A stretch of DNA of 64,000 nt from Peribacillus alkalitolerans (GTDB lineage Bacteria; Bacillota; Bacilli; Bacillales; DSM-1321): positions 1 through 64,000 of the forward strand of contig NZ_JAAGVZ010000009.1 in assembly GCF_010882125.1 (NCBI RefSeq), written 5' to 3'. The notes under the pieces were generated by a model. That model ran no database searches. It was not told the DNA's origin and saw only the letters and a program-made list of their open reading frames with translations. Shown one piece after another: positions 62,836-64,000 of this stretch (its first letter is position 1; each line of letters opens with the position of its first letter). Both the position numbers and the translations under genes were made by a program.

Positions 62836-63837
62836 ATGGAAGAGCGTATCGTGAATCAAGAAGCGGATCTCCAGGATGTATCTTTCGAACAAAGCTTAAG
62901 GCCGCAAAATCTTCGGCAATACATAGGGCAGGATAAAGTGAAAGAAAACCTTCAAATTTTTATCGAAGCTGCAAAGATGAGGCAAGAAGCCCTTGACCAT
63001 GTTCTTCTATACGGACCTCCAGGATTAGGCAAAACGACATTGGCAACCATCATTGCCAATGAGATGGGTGTAAACATTCGCACTTCGGCAGGTCCTGCAA
63101 TTGAAAGACCAGGTGACCTTGCTGCGATTTTAAGCTCCTTAGAACCGGGGGATGTGCTGTTCATTGATGAGATACATAGATTGCCGAGAACGGTAGAAGA
63201 AGTCCTCTATCCGGCAATGGAGGATTTCTGTTTGGATATTGTGATTGGGAAGGGGCCCACAGCACGTTCTGTAAGATTGGATCTCCCGCCTTTTACACTG
63301 GTTGGTGCAACTACAAGAGCAGGATCTTTGACTGCGCCACTAAGAGATCGTTTCGGAGTTCTAAGTAGATTGGAGTATTATGAAGAACAACAGCTAAAGG
63401 ATATTCTTCTACGTACGGCTGATATTTTAGAGACTGATCTATCGGAAATAGCTGCAGATGAACTAGCAAAACGTTCTAGGGGGACACCTCGTATTGCGAA
63501 TCGCTTGCTTCGCAGGGTCCGTGATTTTGCTCAGGTAAAGGGTACTGGGGAAATAACTTTTGAACTTGCACAATATGCACTTGAATTGATGCAAGTGGAT
63601 AGAAGGGGCTTAGATCATATTGACCACAAGCTCCTACTGAATTTATTGGATCGGTTTAGAGGCGGTCCTGTAGGTTTAGAAACAATTGCGGCAACGATAG
63701 GGGAAGAAGCACACACGATTGAAGATGTGTATGAACCGTATTTGTTGCAAATCGGTTTTCTTCAGCGGACACCTAGAGGGAGAATTGCTACGGACCTTGT
63801 TTACCACCATTTTGGCAGGGAAGTACCTGTTAAATGA
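62836..63837 (+). CDS. ruvB: Holliday junction branch-migration ATPase RuvB
   Basis: AAA+ motor of branch migration. 333 residues with Walker [17 protein letters not shown] (about 59-70), Walker [11 protein letters not shown], sensor 1 [12 protein letters not shown] and arginine finger APLRDRFG, then a C-terminal winged helix. AAAGGAGGG precedes the ATG. Its TGA overlaps the next ATG. Confidence 0.97.
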   Translation: MEERIVNQEADLQDVSFEQSLRPQNLRQYIGQDKVKENLQIFIEAAKMRQEALDHVLLYGPPGLGKTTLATIIANEMGVNIRTSAGPAIERPGDLAAILSSLEPGDVLFIDEIHRLPRTVEEVLYPAMEDFCLDIVIGKGPTARSVRLDLPPFTLVGATTRAGSLTAPLRDRFGVLSRLEYYEEQQLKDILLRTADILETDLSEIAADELAKRSRGTPRIANRLLRRVRDFAQVKGTGEITFELAQYALELMQVDRRGLDHIDHKLLLNLLDRFRGGPVGLETIAATIGEEAHTIEDVYEPYLLQIGFLQRTPRGRIATDLVYHHFGREVPVK

Positions 63838-64000
63838 GCGGCATTCCTAAGTTAATGATGATTTTAGGAGCAATTCTATTGATCATGGGTTTTCTTGCCC
63901 AGTTTATTAAAATTGGTAAATTGCCAGGAGATATATTAATCAAAAAAGGTAATGCAACATTTTATTTTCCAATCGTAACCTCAATTATTGTAAGTGTGGT
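63834..64000 (+). CDS. DUF2905 small membrane protein (truncated by window end)
   Basis: Begins at ATG 63834 overlapping the ruvB stop and runs off the window: [20 protein letters not shown], then a K-I-G-K-L-P-G-D-I segment, [18 protein letters not shown]. Two hydrophobic helices flank the conserved K-L-P-G-D-I, typical of the DUF2905 family that follows ruvB in several Bacillus genomes. Function unknown. Confidence 0.85.
   Translation, partial: MSGIPKLMMILGAILLIMGFLAQFIKIGKLPGDILIKKGNATFYFPIVTSIIVSV

Overview
This window is a chromosomal segment of an endospore-forming Firmicute of the family Bacillaceae. The evidence is the gene order (hem operon, spoVID-ysxE, valS, folC, spoIIB-maf-radC-mreBCD-minCD, spoIVFAB, rplU-prp-rpmA, spo0B-obg-pheB-pheA, niaR/nifS|nadBCA, safA, bofC-ruvAB), strong AGGAGG-type ribosome sites, low GC, many sporulation genes, a valine T-box and sigma-E-like promoters. 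The backbone follows the order known from Bacillus subtilis, but the species is not B. subtilis: it carries an RNase E/G gene, tandem ATP-grasp genes and a complete type IV pilus locus. I could not assign a species.

Layout. 1-60: last codons of an IS3-family transposase. 220-705: small membrane protein on the minus strand. 964-7211: haem operon hemAXCDBL. 7365-9946: sigma-E-type promoter, spoVID and ysxE (spore coat). 10049-13402: small membrane gene (minus), T-box and valS. 13601-16701: two overlapping ATP-grasp genes and folC. 16818-18565: membrane GAF-GGDEF diguanylate cyclase. 18687-31895: type IV pilus locus: two accessory membrane proteins, three minor pilins, pilB, pilT, pilC, major pilin pilA behind a c-di-GMP-II riboswitch, a small membrane protein, prepilin peptidase, pilM, pilN, pilO. 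It sits between folC and spoIIB, where B. subtilis has only comC. 32004-38824: spoIIB, maf, radC, mreBCD, minCD. 39236-42913: GAF-type sensor kinase with its response regulator, an FMN reductase and an MFS exporter. 43072-47479: spoIVFAB, rng, L21 leader, rplU, prp, rpmA. 47765-51401: spo0B, obg, pheB, pheA with intergenic repeats. 51610-56978: niaR and nifS (minus) divergent from nadBCA. 57369-61338: safA, a coat kinase-like gene and a YhcN-type lipoprotein. 61515-64000: bofC, ruvA, ruvB and the start of a DUF2905 gene.

The most interesting part is 16.8-31.9 kb. A diguanylate cyclase lacking the usual product-inhibition (RxxD) site lies directly upstream of a full pilus operon, and the major pilin gene has a 235-nt leader containing a class II c-di-GMP riboswitch. 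The riboswitch P1 helix shares its 3' strand with an intrinsic terminator, so c-di-GMP is predicted to switch pilin synthesis ON. This riboswitch class is known mainly from Clostridia. The same locus has a PilO-like protein ending in a LysM domain, a PilX-like minor pilin with a Gly-rich linker and beta-solenoid-like repeats, and a divergent VanW/G5-like protein, which together suggest a cell-wall-anchored pilus with a specialised tip.

All family assignments come from reading the sequence and from knowledge of the families; no database search was run.
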